In this document: positions 9,770-18,160 of the stretch, in pieces | Numbering within the stretch: the stretch's first letter is position 1 | How the letters are laid out: each line of letters opens with the position of its first letter | Source: Chlamydiota bacterium | GTDB lineage: Bacteria > Chlamydiota > Chlamydiia > Chlamydiales > SM23-39 | DNA length: 33,332 nt | Assembly: GCA_027451825.1 (NCBI GenBank) | Contig: DAIDHZ010000020.1 | Span: 1 to 33,332 of the forward strand | Reading direction: 5' to 3' | The notes under the pieces: generated by a model | The model's input: the letters and a program-made list of their open reading frames with translations, nothing else | What the model was told of the DNA's origin: nothing | Database searches by the model: none | Translations under genes and position numbers: made by a program

Positions 9770-11320
9770 GTGTCATGCTGTGAGACATTGAATCAACAAT
9801 ATGGTTCTATGACAGGATTTGGAAGGTGGCGAGCCTTTTTCTGGCCAATTCACCGTTGGGAGCTTAAAAAGTTTCTCCCAATGTTCTTCATGTACTTTCT
9901 GATTTCTTTTAATTACAACATATTACGAGCGTATAAAGACTCGATGGTTGTCACTGCTTCCAATTCGGGGGCTGAGGCGATTCCCTTTATTAAGGTGTGG
10001 GCGATTTTGCCTTCTGCTTTATTGTTAACATTTTTGTTTACACGGTTAACGAATCGATTTTCCAGAGATAAAGTGTTTTATTTCATGATGTCTTTATTTC
10101 TGTCATTCTTTTTTGTTTTTGCTTTTATTTTATTTCCTGCTCGAGAGTATCTTCATCCGCACCATTTAGCAGATCAAGTACAAGCCTTTCTTCCCGAGGG
10201 CTTTAAAGGACTGGTTGCTCTCTTTCGCAATTGGACTTTTACTTTATTTTATGTGATGTCGGAGCTTTGGGGGACAGCGATTATGGCGGTTCTCTTTTGG
10301 GGTTTTGCGAATGAGGTGACCACTGTAGGCGAGGCGCGTCGATATTACGTTTTGTGGAGTGTCGGAGCTAATATGGCGGGTATTTTTGCAGGCCAAGCAA
10401 CAATTTATTTTGGAAAGAGTCAGTGGGAGCAATCCGTATTGTTTGTGACTTGCGCTATTTTGGTTTCCGGTCTGGCTACAATGCTTGCCTTTCGTTGGCT
10501 CAATAAGCATGTGATTCGCCCCGCACATCCGGTATCAGAGAATGCGGCTCCTAAAGTGAAGATGTCAATGCGTAAAAACTTTGCTTACTTGGCAAAGTCG
10601 AAATATTTGATTTACATTGCTTTAATTGTTCTTGGTTATAACCTTGCGATCAATTTGATTGAAGTTGTCTGGAAAAATCAGATTAAGCAGCTTTACTCTA
10701 ATCCGAATGACTATAACATTTATATGGGTGAAGTGATGACTTGGATGGGAGTCATTTCAACGACGATTTCTGTCTTTATCACAGGAAATGTGATTCGACG
10801 TTTTTCATGGACGGCAAGCGCATTGATCACTCCTGTCATTACTTTGATTACCGGGATGGCCTTTTTTACCCTTGCATTGCTTCAGAATTCGGGAATGAAC
10901 TGGTTTGCCGGAGTTTTTGGGTTTTCTCCACTTTTGCTCAGTGTGATGCTGGGCGCTTTGCAAAATTGTATGACTCGCGCTTGCAAATATACTCTTTTTG
11001 ATGCAACCAAAGAGATGGCTTTCATTCCTTTAAGTAGCGAATCTAAGCTGAAAGGAAAGGCGGCAATTGACGGTGTCGGTTCCAGACTTGGTAAATCAGG
11101 CGGATCGGTCATTCATCAAGGACTTCTTTTTTGCTTTGCAACAGTCTCCTCAAGCACTCCTTATGTCGCAGCCATCTTCTTTATCGTTGTTGTGGTTTGG
11201 AGCTTAGCTGCTATGGGCTTAGGAAAACGGTTCGATGCTCTTGTCGCAGAACATGCGCAAGTGAATGTTCCTGATTCTCCAGAGTCGGCACCTTCCAAAA
11301 TTCCTGCTCTACAAACCTGA
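9770..11320 (+). CDS. NTT/Tlc-family nucleotide transporter (ATP/ADP antiporter type)
   Basis: A 516-residue inner-membrane protein with 11-12 hydrophobic segments, the usual length for the family. Diagnostic blocks: GFGRWRAFFWPIHRWELKKF, ISFNYNILRAYKDSMVVTAS, FWGFANEVTTVGEARRYY, and YTLFDATKEMAFIPLSSESK followed by KLKGKAAIDGVGSRLGKSGG. These transporters exchange host ATP for bacterial ADP, or import other nucleotides, in chlamydiae, rickettsiae and plastids. Specificity among NTT isoforms cannot be told here. The frame opens with GTG at 9770; ATG at 9809 is an alternative that begins just before the conserved GFGRW block. Neither has a clear ribosome binding site. A terminator hairpin overlaps the stop codon. 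Confidence 0.93.
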   Translation: MSCCETLNQQYGSMTGFGRWRAFFWPIHRWELKKFLPMFFMYFLISFNYNILRAYKDSMVVTASNSGAEAIPFIKVWAILPSALLLTFLFTRLTNRFSRDKVFYFMMSLFLSFFFVFAFILFPAREYLHPHHLADQVQAFLPEGFKGLVALFRNWTFTLFYVMSELWGTAIMAVLFWGFANEVTTVGEARRYYVLWSVGANMAGIFAGQATIYFGKSQWEQSVLFVTCAILVSGLATMLAFRWLNKHVIRPAHPVSENAAPKVKMSMRKNFAYLAKSKYLIYIALIVLGYNLAINLIEVVWKNQIKQLYSNPNDYNIYMGEVMTWMGVISTTISVFITGNVIRRFSWTASALITPVITLITGMAFFTLALLQNSGMNWFAGVFGFSPLLLSVMLGALQNCMTRACKYTLFDATKEMAFIPLSSESKLKGKAAIDGVGSRLGKSGGSVIHQGLLFCFATVSSSTPYVAAIFFIVVVVWSLAAMGLGKRFDALVAEHAQVNVPDSPESAPSKIPALQT

Positions 11321-11335
11321 TCATGGATGATCAGG
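11316..11335 (+). terminator. Rho-independent terminator overlapping the transporter stop
   Basis: Perfect inverted repeat CCTGATCAT (11316-11324) and ATGATCAGG (11327-11335), followed by ATTGTTTTCTTTTT. The left arm includes the TGA stop codon of the transporter gene. Confidence 0.7.
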
Positions 11336-11393
11336 ATTGTTTTCTTTTTAGCTAAAAGAAAAAAATAGAGAGTGGAAAGATGGGGTTATTTGT

Positions 11394-12242
11394 ATGCATA
11401 GTATTGAATTGGAATGGATTCATAAGTTGCAAGATATGTTTCGATCTCTATGGATGGATCGGTTTTTTACGGGTTGGCATTATGTAGATTCTCTTGCATT
11501 TACGTTAATTGTTGTTGCTGTTGTGTGGTTTCTTTTTAATCGCCACGTAGGCATTTGTCTGTTGTATGTATTTATATTAAGCTCTATTTTTAATGGGGCT
11601 TTAAAAGAGTTCTTTCATCTTCCAAGGCCTTGTCATGTAGATACTAGTGTTGGAATATTATGTTTATCTTCTTTTGGGTTCCCAAGTGGAGCAGCCCAGA
11701 CTGCAACAATTCTTGCTGGGGTGATGTGGATGGAATGTCAAAAAAGATTTTATCGATATGTAGGTCTATTATTTGCTTTTGTTTTGTGTTTTTCGCGAAT
11801 CTATCTTGGAGTTCATTTTATTACAGATGTTCTTGGAGGGATGATAATAGGTGGCTTTTTGTTAATGATTTATTGGTTGCTGTCTTTATGTATGCAAAAA
11901 AATAAAGAAATGGTAGTGGTTTTTTTCCCTGTAATGCTATCTGCATTTGGTTTGAATTTTCTTCTTCAGTATAGCATAGCTGCGGGAGTGTCGGCGGGAG
12001 TTCTTTTAGATTTAAAGCAAAAGGAAATAAAAAGAAGTCTGTTCTCTTTTTCTGAGGTTGTGATAGCCGTGATTGGTTCTTTTTGTTTGATGGAAGGAAG
12101 ACATTTGTTCCCAAATTTAAAAATTTTTTTCTTGATCGTTGCTGGATTTTGGTTTAGTTATCTTGGGTCTTATTTTCTTTGTTTAGTAGTAAGAAGTGTA
12201 AGTCTTTTTAAGAAAAATGGTTCTTTTAGTTTGCTTAGGTAG
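11394..12242 (+). CDS. PAP2-superfamily membrane protein with altered PSGH motif
   Basis: A 282-residue membrane protein with about seven to eight hydrophobic segments. Three phosphatase motifs lie in order: KEFFHLPRP (K71 to P79, matching KxxxxxxRP), PSGA (97-100, where the family has PSGH) and SRIYLGVHFITD (S134, R135, H141, D145, matching SRxxxxxHxxxD). The family removes phosphate from lipid phosphates or polyprenyl diphosphates at the membrane face. Loss of the second-motif His is not a single-base change (codon GCA). It may reduce activity or mark a transferase-like variant. The C-terminal third adds extra membrane segments. The gene follows the transporter terminator by 58 bp and seems to be its own unit. 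Confidence 0.8.
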   Translation: MHSIELEWIHKLQDMFRSLWMDRFFTGWHYVDSLAFTLIVVAVVWFLFNRHVGICLLYVFILSSIFNGALKEFFHLPRPCHVDTSVGILCLSSFGFPSGAAQTATILAGVMWMECQKRFYRYVGLLFAFVLCFSRIYLGVHFITDVLGGMIIGGFLLMIYWLLSLCMQKNKEMVVVFFPVMLSAFGLNFLLQYSIAAGVSAGVLLDLKQKEIKRSLFSFSEVVIAVIGSFCLMEGRHLFPNLKIFFLIVAGFWFSYLGSYFLCLVVRSVSLFKKNGSFSLLR

Positions 12243-12363
12243 GTTGTTTTTTGTGTGCTGAAAAAGATAAGAAAATGATAGATAGCTCGGTTAACCCACC
12301 CCATGAAGGGATGAGTGCGCCCGAGTAGGCGTTCAAACTTAGGAACAGCCCCTTTGTCATATG

Positions 12364-12376
12364 GCGAGAAACTCGC
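12364..12376. terminator. Short hairpin between convergent genes
   Basis: GCGAG-AAA-CTCGC lies directly after the stop codon of the 1022-residue protein gene (minus strand). The rest of the 135-bp convergent gap (12243-12377) has further partial inverted repeats (CTCGG and CCGAG around 12286-12327) but no gene. No U-run follows, so terminator function is uncertain. Confidence 0.35.
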
Positions 12377-12377
12377 A

Positions 12378-15300
12378 TTACAGGCGAAGTAATGCTTCGT
12401 CCTCCATTTCCGATTTTTGATTCACTCTCGGTATAACTAAGTTTGTTAATTGCTGCTGTTTGCTTTGATAGATTTTTTGCGCTATTTTGAATTGTTCAGA
12501 ATCAAACATTGCTCCTTTGTCAAGGAACCATTTTAAAGATCCGAGTATGTCAATACAAGTGAAAAAATGGAGAGCTTTATCTGATGGTACGGTTCCTTCA
12601 TTTGATTTGTACTTTTCTATAAAAATGGAATACAGTTGGTCAAACTCTTCTTCTTCGAGTCCTTGAGCTTTTTTTGTCATGAGTTCGTTTTTAATTTGGA
12701 TTAGATCGTAAAAAGATACTCCTAGCGGACGTCCATCTTTTCCTATTGAAAAAGAACCATCTGGCCAATCAATGATTGATAAACGATTAGTTGCTGGATT
12801 GTAAATAATATTTCCTGTATTAATGTCTCCATGTATGTATCCGCGTGAGAATGGTTGTTGAGAAATATAATCAATCCCTTCGGTTAAAAAAGCTTCTAGT
12901 TTTTTAAAAAAAACGAGGTCGCAATGACTTTGGATTTGTTTTAAGGCGTTTTTACTAAAATTTTTTAAAAGATCAATAAGTATAGGATGTAAAAACTGTT
13001 GAGTTCCTTTTGAGGATTGATGGAATTCAGCAATTCCTTGTCCTAATTTGGAATATACATGTAGTAATTTTGTAAATGATTTTTGTCGTTCGAGGCTTTT
13101 GGGCTTGTACATGAATAGCTCTTCAAACATTTGATGAAGAGAAATTCCTGGAATATAATTCATCGCAAGGAATACAACGCGTTTCTTTTGAATCTGTGTT
13201 GAGCCAATGCCAGTAACTTTTGGTATGTTTAATGATTTTAATTGTAACTTTTCGTGATTCATTAGAGAGAAAAATTCTCTAGAAAATTTACCTCTAGATT
13301 TCATGAAAACTTTGATAATCAATATGGGTTGTTGTTTTTCATTTACAACTTTATAAATTTGATCTCCACTTAGTCCTTTTCCAAGACCTCCTTTTATATG
13401 TTGAATTTGAGAAGTTGGGACAGTTATGAGCAGTTCCTTTTCAAGGAAACTTCTTAAATGATTTATGAGCTCTTCGTGGTCGTCTTGAGACTCATCATGA
13501 GCTATAGATTCTACTTGGTTTTCTAAAATTGCAAAATTCTCTTCATATTGATGAACAGATTGAGGCCAGGTTTCATTAGGAGCGATGGAATTGCAATGGT
13601 TGTGATAAGTTAACAACTTAGTTCTATTGAATGGGATGTTTGCTTGATCATTGAAAAAAGGATCGTAGCAAATAGGGAGATTTAAGTAAGAGCAAGCATC
13701 TTCTGATGTTTTAATCATAGATTGCGGAGAGACAATGGTCTCTTTATCCCAGTTTGTCCATGCGATGCTTTTTCCTATTGGATCTGGGTCTTTTATATCT
13801 TCGGGTCCTATGAAAAGATGGTATGAAACATTTTTATCTTCTGAAATTTGTAAAGATGCTTGCCAAAGATTGATATCGATCTTTTTGAAAGGTTCTAAAT
13901 TCCAAGTTTTCCCTTCATTGATTGAATATTGAATCCATGGGCGATGATCGTTTACATTATGTGTGATCAGTTGAATGAATCCATTTTTTCTGATTTTTTC
14001 ATGCATTGCAAGAATTTCATATTTCATTTTTTGGATTTTCGCTTCTTGTAAAGAGATGCTTTTATATAGCCATCGTTTTACTGAAGATAGTCCAAGATGT
14101 AATGGATATAGAAAAGTCGAGTTTTGGATTTTTTTATTAATCCAAAATATTTTTTCAAGGACAGATTTTAAATGGTCGTTTTTGTTTTTTTGTTGTTCTA
14201 AAACATTCATTGAAAGTTTTAATGTTTTCTCTGTTCTTTCTAATGAACTTGATTTAATTAGTTGTTGTTCTAAGGATAAAATTAGTTGTGTGTCTTTATA
14301 TGATAGTGATTCTATTTTTGAAGATGGTTGATCATGAATTTCACGAGTTTCTTTTGATAGATTGTCAATGCTCAAAAAAACATCATTTTCATTGAGCGTT
14401 GTTCGAGTGTACGTGAGAAATGTTTTTATTTTAGATACGTCTTTAAATGTTTTTGGATAGATTTGCCAAGAGTCGTTGATCATTCCAAGAACTTTCATAA
14501 TTTGAGCGGCATGTGTAGGATCAACTTGTCCTTTTAACATTTTTGAAATCCATTGATGAGAAATTTGAATTGGTTCTCCTTGTAGATTTAATGCAGGGCT
14601 TTCTATGTGTTCGCTAATTGCTCCAAGATATCCTGTGGTTTGAAAATTTTCTGGGTGCGTAAGAAAGAAATTAGCTAAACTAGCTGGAGTCGCATTAGAA
14701 TGGCTAAATTTGAAAGGATATGAATGATCTTTATTTAAGGTTTTAATTCGATTAAAAATGGCTGTTACTTTATTTGGAATGTGAGGGTCATCTAGAATAT
14801 CTCGGCATAAGATTCGTGTTGCAGCTACATTCACAACGTTGGCTATATATTCTATGCAACGCATTTCTTGCGAGCCGGTTCCGTTTTGATCGTAAAATCG
14901 ACCATTTTTTTCGTAATTAATGGTCATGTGAGCAATATTTTTTAAAATTGAATCAGAAGCATTGTTTTTAGTGTTTTCGTACCATAGCAAACTTGCCATG
15001 CGAATGATGTTTTGAAATAATGAACCACTTTTTAAAGTTTTACATCGATGGCCATTGTTTGATTCTGCTGTTTTTTTAGCGATTGAGATAATTTCTTTTC
15101 GAAGCCTTGGGTTTTTTGCTCTAAAAATGATCAAAGCTTGACCAGGGTGATGATCTTTAAAGTGATCTGTTTGAGTGAGTACTTTTTGAGAGGATCCATC
15201 TGCATGCGCAATTTGACATACTCCTGAACGAGGAAAGACGTCTACAACAATTTCAGCGTGAAACATTTTATTTAGTTCTGGTCTATATGATAAATTTGCC

Positions 15301-15446
15301 CAATTCTGTAAACATTCAATTGCTTGTAAATCAGATCGTGTAGTTAATGCTTCATAAGTACAGACAAGATCTCCGGGTTCAATTTGATTATATTCTAAGC
15401 GATGGAGACGATGCGGTCCAATTTTAATTGAAGAATAATCTGTCAT
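12378..15446 (-). CDS. Large multidomain protein: permuted papain-like N-terminus, beta-sandwich-like middle, APH-type kinase C-terminus
   Basis: A 1022-residue protein starting at 15446 (AAGGA nine bases upstream), without a signal peptide. Residues 20-210: GDLVCTYEAL, MFHAEIVVDV (His63), IAHADGSSQKVL and later QEMRCIEYIANVV (Cys197). The His-then-Cys order suits a permuted papain fold (YiiX/LRAT-like), so peptidase, amidase or acyltransferase chemistry is possible. Residues 390-480 are helical and coiled-coil-like. Around 490-590, WIQYSINEGKTWNLEPF resembles a carbohydrate-binding-like beta sandwich. Residues about 690-960 match aminoglycoside phosphotransferase-type kinases: GLSGDQIYKV, IIKVFMK, YIHGDINTGN (HGD at 872-874) and LSIIDWPDGS. 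Substrate unknown. Divergent from the GT4-APH gene, which also has an APH domain. Domain calls are by eye; the APH call is the firmest. Confidence 0.75.
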   Translation of the reverse strand: MTDYSSIKIGPHRLHRLEYNQIEPGDLVCTYEALTTRSDLQAIECLQNWANLSYRPELNKMFHAEIVVDVFPRSGVCQIAHADGSSQKVLTQTDHFKDHHPGQALIIFRAKNPRLRKEIISIAKKTAESNNGHRCKTLKSGSLFQNIIRMASLLWYENTKNNASDSILKNIAHMTINYEKNGRFYDQNGTGSQEMRCIEYIANVVNVAATRILCRDILDDPHIPNKVTAIFNRIKTLNKDHSYPFKFSHSNATPASLANFFLTHPENFQTTGYLGAISEHIESPALNLQGEPIQISHQWISKMLKGQVDPTHAAQIMKVLGMINDSWQIYPKTFKDVSKIKTFLTYTRTTLNENDVFLSIDNLSKETREIHDQPSSKIESLSYKDTQLILSLEQQLIKSSSLERTEKTLKLSMNVLEQQKNKNDHLKSVLEKIFWINKKIQNSTFLYPLHLGLSSVKRWLYKSISLQEAKIQKMKYEILAMHEKIRKNGFIQLITHNVNDHRPWIQYSINEGKTWNLEPFKKIDINLWQASLQISEDKNVSYHLFIGPEDIKDPDPIGKSIAWTNWDKETIVSPQSMIKTSEDACSYLNLPICYDPFFNDQANIPFNRTKLLTYHNHCNSIAPNETWPQSVHQYEENFAILENQVESIAHDESQDDHEELINHLRSFLEKELLITVPTSQIQHIKGGLGKGLSGDQIYKVVNEKQQPILIIKVFMKSRGKFSREFFSLMNHEKLQLKSLNIPKVTGIGSTQIQKKRVVFLAMNYIPGISLHQMFEELFMYKPKSLERQKSFTKLLHVYSKLGQGIAEFHQSSKGTQQFLHPILIDLLKNFSKNALKQIQSHCDLVFFKKLEAFLTEGIDYISQQPFSRGYIHGDINTGNIIYNPATNRLSIIDWPDGSFSIGKDGRPLGVSFYDLIQIKNELMTKKAQGLEEEEFDQLYSIFIEKYKSNEGTVPSDKALHFFTCIDILGSLKWFLDKGAMFDSEQFKIAQKIYQSKQQQLTNLVIPRVNQKSEMEDEALLRL

Positions 15447-15570
15447 AAAATTTTTCCTTTAAATTTATTGAATAGCTTAGGTGTTTTTTTATTTTTTTTA
15501 AAAAAGAAAAATTTAAGTTTGATTTATTTTTTATGTTCTTGTTAATTTTTCTTCCTCAAAGAGGATGGGT

Positions 15571-18159
15571 ATGTATACCGAGGGTGAATCAAGAATCGAA
15601 ATAGAGCAACTCAACTTGCATAAGTTGGAAGATGCAGATAGATTCAAATGCCGAGATCTGATGCTGCCGGAACCAATTCTTGATTCACGAGCGGTATGCC
15701 TCTGTCTCGTTTTCACTTTGGTTGTTTGTTGTTTGTTTGGTGATTCAAGTCAGATCTTTTGTTCATTTGACGAGAACACTTTTCCAGCTAAAGAAGTGGC
15801 TATAGTGCAACTGTCTTTTGATGGAATAAATACATTTCATTGTGGGGTTGGAACTGTTGTTTTGCAAACTCAAACTGTTTTGAAAGAATTTAATCAACTA
15901 TTAGAGGAAAAGGATATTCGCTTTAAATTGTATCTTGTTTCTGGCGATTATTCTCAACAACTTCCTGAATATTCAGCAACAATGTTTGAAAGAAATAAAA
16001 GGGATTGTAATGAATCTGGTGGGGAAGTTTTTTTGGTTCCTATTTCCAAAAATAATCAAATGTTTGGAGATCCGGAGCAGTGGCAGGAGCTTTGTGAGGG
16101 TGGGGCTAAATTATGTGCTCAAATCATAAATTCTAATGCTTATACAATCATTATTGCTCATGATACGGCTTATGCACACTTACCACTACAATTAAAAGAA
16201 TTAGCTTGTAGAGGTGAAATTGAAAATGATTATCAGATTTTGTGGGTGCCGCATGCTACAAGTTGGAATTATAATGGACATACATCTAATGGAACTCCTC
16301 AATGGCCAGAAAGACATCATTGGGAATTGGAAGCTTTTCAACAAGCTGCTCATTATGATTATCAAATTGGCTGCATTAGTCAAACAATAAAGCAGACAAT
16401 TACATCATTTCCATTTTTTGTTCCGGAAAGTTGTTTGATGCCATATCAGACTGGTATTCTTTTAGATTCGTATTTGGAGTCGATTTCTGAAGATGTTATA
16501 GCAGAGGAGTTGACAAAAAGATCTATTCCTTTGGATAAACGATTGATTTTTACTATTGGTCGAGCGAATCCCCTGAAAGGATTGGATATTACTCTCGAAA
16601 TGTATCGTCACTTAAAAGCTCGTTTTCAAGATATTCATCTTGTTATGGTTGCACCGGAATCTGATTACATGCCCTCTTATCTCCAATTGTTAAAAAATAG
16701 AATAGAGAAAGAATGTTTAGATGTTACTTTGATTGATTCATTTGATACAGATATCGCTCGTTTTATTTATCAATGGCCCAAAACATTGATCACGAGTCTT
16801 CTTTCTCGAGCAGACACGCGCCCTCTTACTATTATGGAGGCAAGAACAAACCCTAAAAATAGCCTTGTTTTGAGTAGTGACCCAGAAAGAATGGGCAAGC
16901 AGGTTACCAGTGAAATTAACGGTTTTACTTGTAGTCTTGCAGGTCTTGATACTTGTATTGAGGCTCCTTTGCCTTTGGAAGGGGCGATGAAAGAAATTGT
17001 CGATACTGCTCAGCAAATTTTAGAGCTTTCTGATTTAGAGAGACAAAAAATTCTTAAAGCAGGAAAAGAGTTGGTTTTAAAAGAATATGATTTGAGACAA
17101 AATATGACTAGGAATCTGAATTTTTTGTTTCAAGAGAGGAGTTCGCTTTCACATTGTTTAATGAGCGATTATTGTTCAGAGTTGTCTGATCATGTTGTTG
17201 AAATATCAGAACTTTATGAATTGCCAAGCGATCTAACATTTAAAACTTTGGAGGGAGGCGTAACGAATCCTCCTGTTGCTGTATTTGCAAAAGATAAAAC
17301 AGATCCATTAGGAATTTTTAAAGTTGAAAAAGATATTTCTATAGCAGCTATTCGTATGAAAATTTTATCTGAAATTAAATCCAAGTCGTTTCAGAGTTTG
17401 CCTTTGATTTTTAAAGACCAAAGAGAGCGTTATGTTACAAAAATTGGAGACCATTTTTATTCATTTATGGAATTTCTTTCTCCAGATTTTCGTTCCATTA
17501 CATTTAAAGAAATGTTGGAATTAACCGGTCATTTTCACCATGCGGTATATTCTATTGTGTGCCCAAGCATTTTACAACGCTCCAAGCTTGATGAATTTTT
17601 AACAAGATATGACATTTTTTTTGATCCATGGTTTAAGCAATACAATGCAGATATTTTTCAAAGTTCTTTTTGGGTAGAGATTATTCAGTTATCTCATTAT
17701 TTTGCATCTGACCAATTTCATTGTATTTATACGAATTTACCCTCGCAAATGATTCATGGAGATAATAATCAGACAAACATTGTTGTGAGTCGTAACATGC
17801 CTTATTTGATTGATTTCGAATCTCTTCGAAGAGATGTAAGGATTTTAGATTTAGCAAGTTACTTTCGGTATGGAGGATTTAATACATATATCGATCTTAT
17901 AGAGCAAGGGAATCTTGTAACGATGATCAATGACTTTTATGGAACAGTTGCAGGAAAGCTCACTCCACAAGAAGAGCAGTCTCTTCATTTAGTTGTTGCA
18001 TTTAGTCATATTGAATTTATGTCTTGGGCTCTGCAAGTATTGAAACAAGCTGTTATAGAAAAAAATCAGCACAAAGAGAATGAATTTGTTGGTTATATTA
18101 TTCAGTATATCAATCAACTGCGTCAATTAAAAAACATAGATTATTTTTGGAAGTTTTAA
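15571..18159 (+). CDS. GT4-like glycosyltransferase fused to an APH-type kinase domain
   Basis: About 862 residues from ATG 15571 (AGAGG eight bases upstream); ATG 15565 and 15661 are alternatives. The first 42 residues are encoded by an inverted-repeat element (15575-15697). A hydrophobic signal-like segment follows (VCLCLVFTLVVCCLFG), so ATG 15661 would give a normal-length signal peptide. The GT part runs to about residue 520: LWVPHATSWNYNGHT, then LIFTIGRANPLKGLDITLEM and HLVMVAPESDY, and SRADTRPLTIMEARTNP (the E-x7-E-like donor block of GT-B enzymes). From about 550 an APH-type kinase: LGIFKVEKD, then MIHGDNNQTNIVV (His near 731) and YLIDFESLRRDVRILDLASY. Such a fusion is unusual; the APH part may phosphorylate a sugar or acceptor, or bind it. 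The downstream GT32 gene starts 1 bp after this stop, so the two are likely co-translated. Confidence 0.8.
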   Translation: MYTEGESRIEIEQLNLHKLEDADRFKCRDLMLPEPILDSRAVCLCLVFTLVVCCLFGDSSQIFCSFDENTFPAKEVAIVQLSFDGINTFHCGVGTVVLQTQTVLKEFNQLLEEKDIRFKLYLVSGDYSQQLPEYSATMFERNKRDCNESGGEVFLVPISKNNQMFGDPEQWQELCEGGAKLCAQIINSNAYTIIIAHDTAYAHLPLQLKELACRGEIENDYQILWVPHATSWNYNGHTSNGTPQWPERHHWELEAFQQAAHYDYQIGCISQTIKQTITSFPFFVPESCLMPYQTGILLDSYLESISEDVIAEELTKRSIPLDKRLIFTIGRANPLKGLDITLEMYRHLKARFQDIHLVMVAPESDYMPSYLQLLKNRIEKECLDVTLIDSFDTDIARFIYQWPKTLITSLLSRADTRPLTIMEARTNPKNSLVLSSDPERMGKQVTSEINGFTCSLAGLDTCIEAPLPLEGAMKEIVDTAQQILELSDLERQKILKAGKELVLKEYDLRQNMTRNLNFLFQERSSLSHCLMSDYCSELSDHVVEISELYELPSDLTFKTLEGGVTNPPVAVFAKDKTDPLGIFKVEKDISIAAIRMKILSEIKSKSFQSLPLIFKDQRERYVTKIGDHFYSFMEFLSPDFRSITFKEMLELTGHFHHAVYSIVCPSILQRSKLDEFLTRYDIFFDPWFKQYNADIFQSSFWVEIIQLSHYFASDQFHCIYTNLPSQMIHGDNNQTNIVVSRNMPYLIDFESLRRDVRILDLASYFRYGGFNTYIDLIEQGNLVTMINDFYGTVAGKLTPQEEQSLHLVVAFSHIEFMSWALQVLKQAVIEKNQHKENEFVGYIIQYINQLRQLKNIDYFWKF
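15575..15697. repeat. 123-bp inverted-repeat (MITE-like) element at the 5' end of the GT4-APH gene
   Basis: Arms of 22 bp, ATACCGAGGGTGAATCAAGAAT without its last two bases at 15575-15594 and the inverse copy ending GGTAT at 15697, agree at 19 of 22 positions; the three mismatches are together (AGG against CTC). The 79-bp core includes a perfect small hairpin CAACTT-GCAT-AAGTTG (15612-15627). The whole element is in frame with the gene. Related copies lie near 19342-19387 and 32691-32806. Confidence 0.7.
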
Positions 18160-18160
18160 C

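Noticed and set aside
12243..12377. Possible structured RNA in the convergent gap
   Set aside because: Only short, inconsistent pairings were found, no cloverleaf or known riboswitch pattern; a terminator-like hairpin is enough to explain it.
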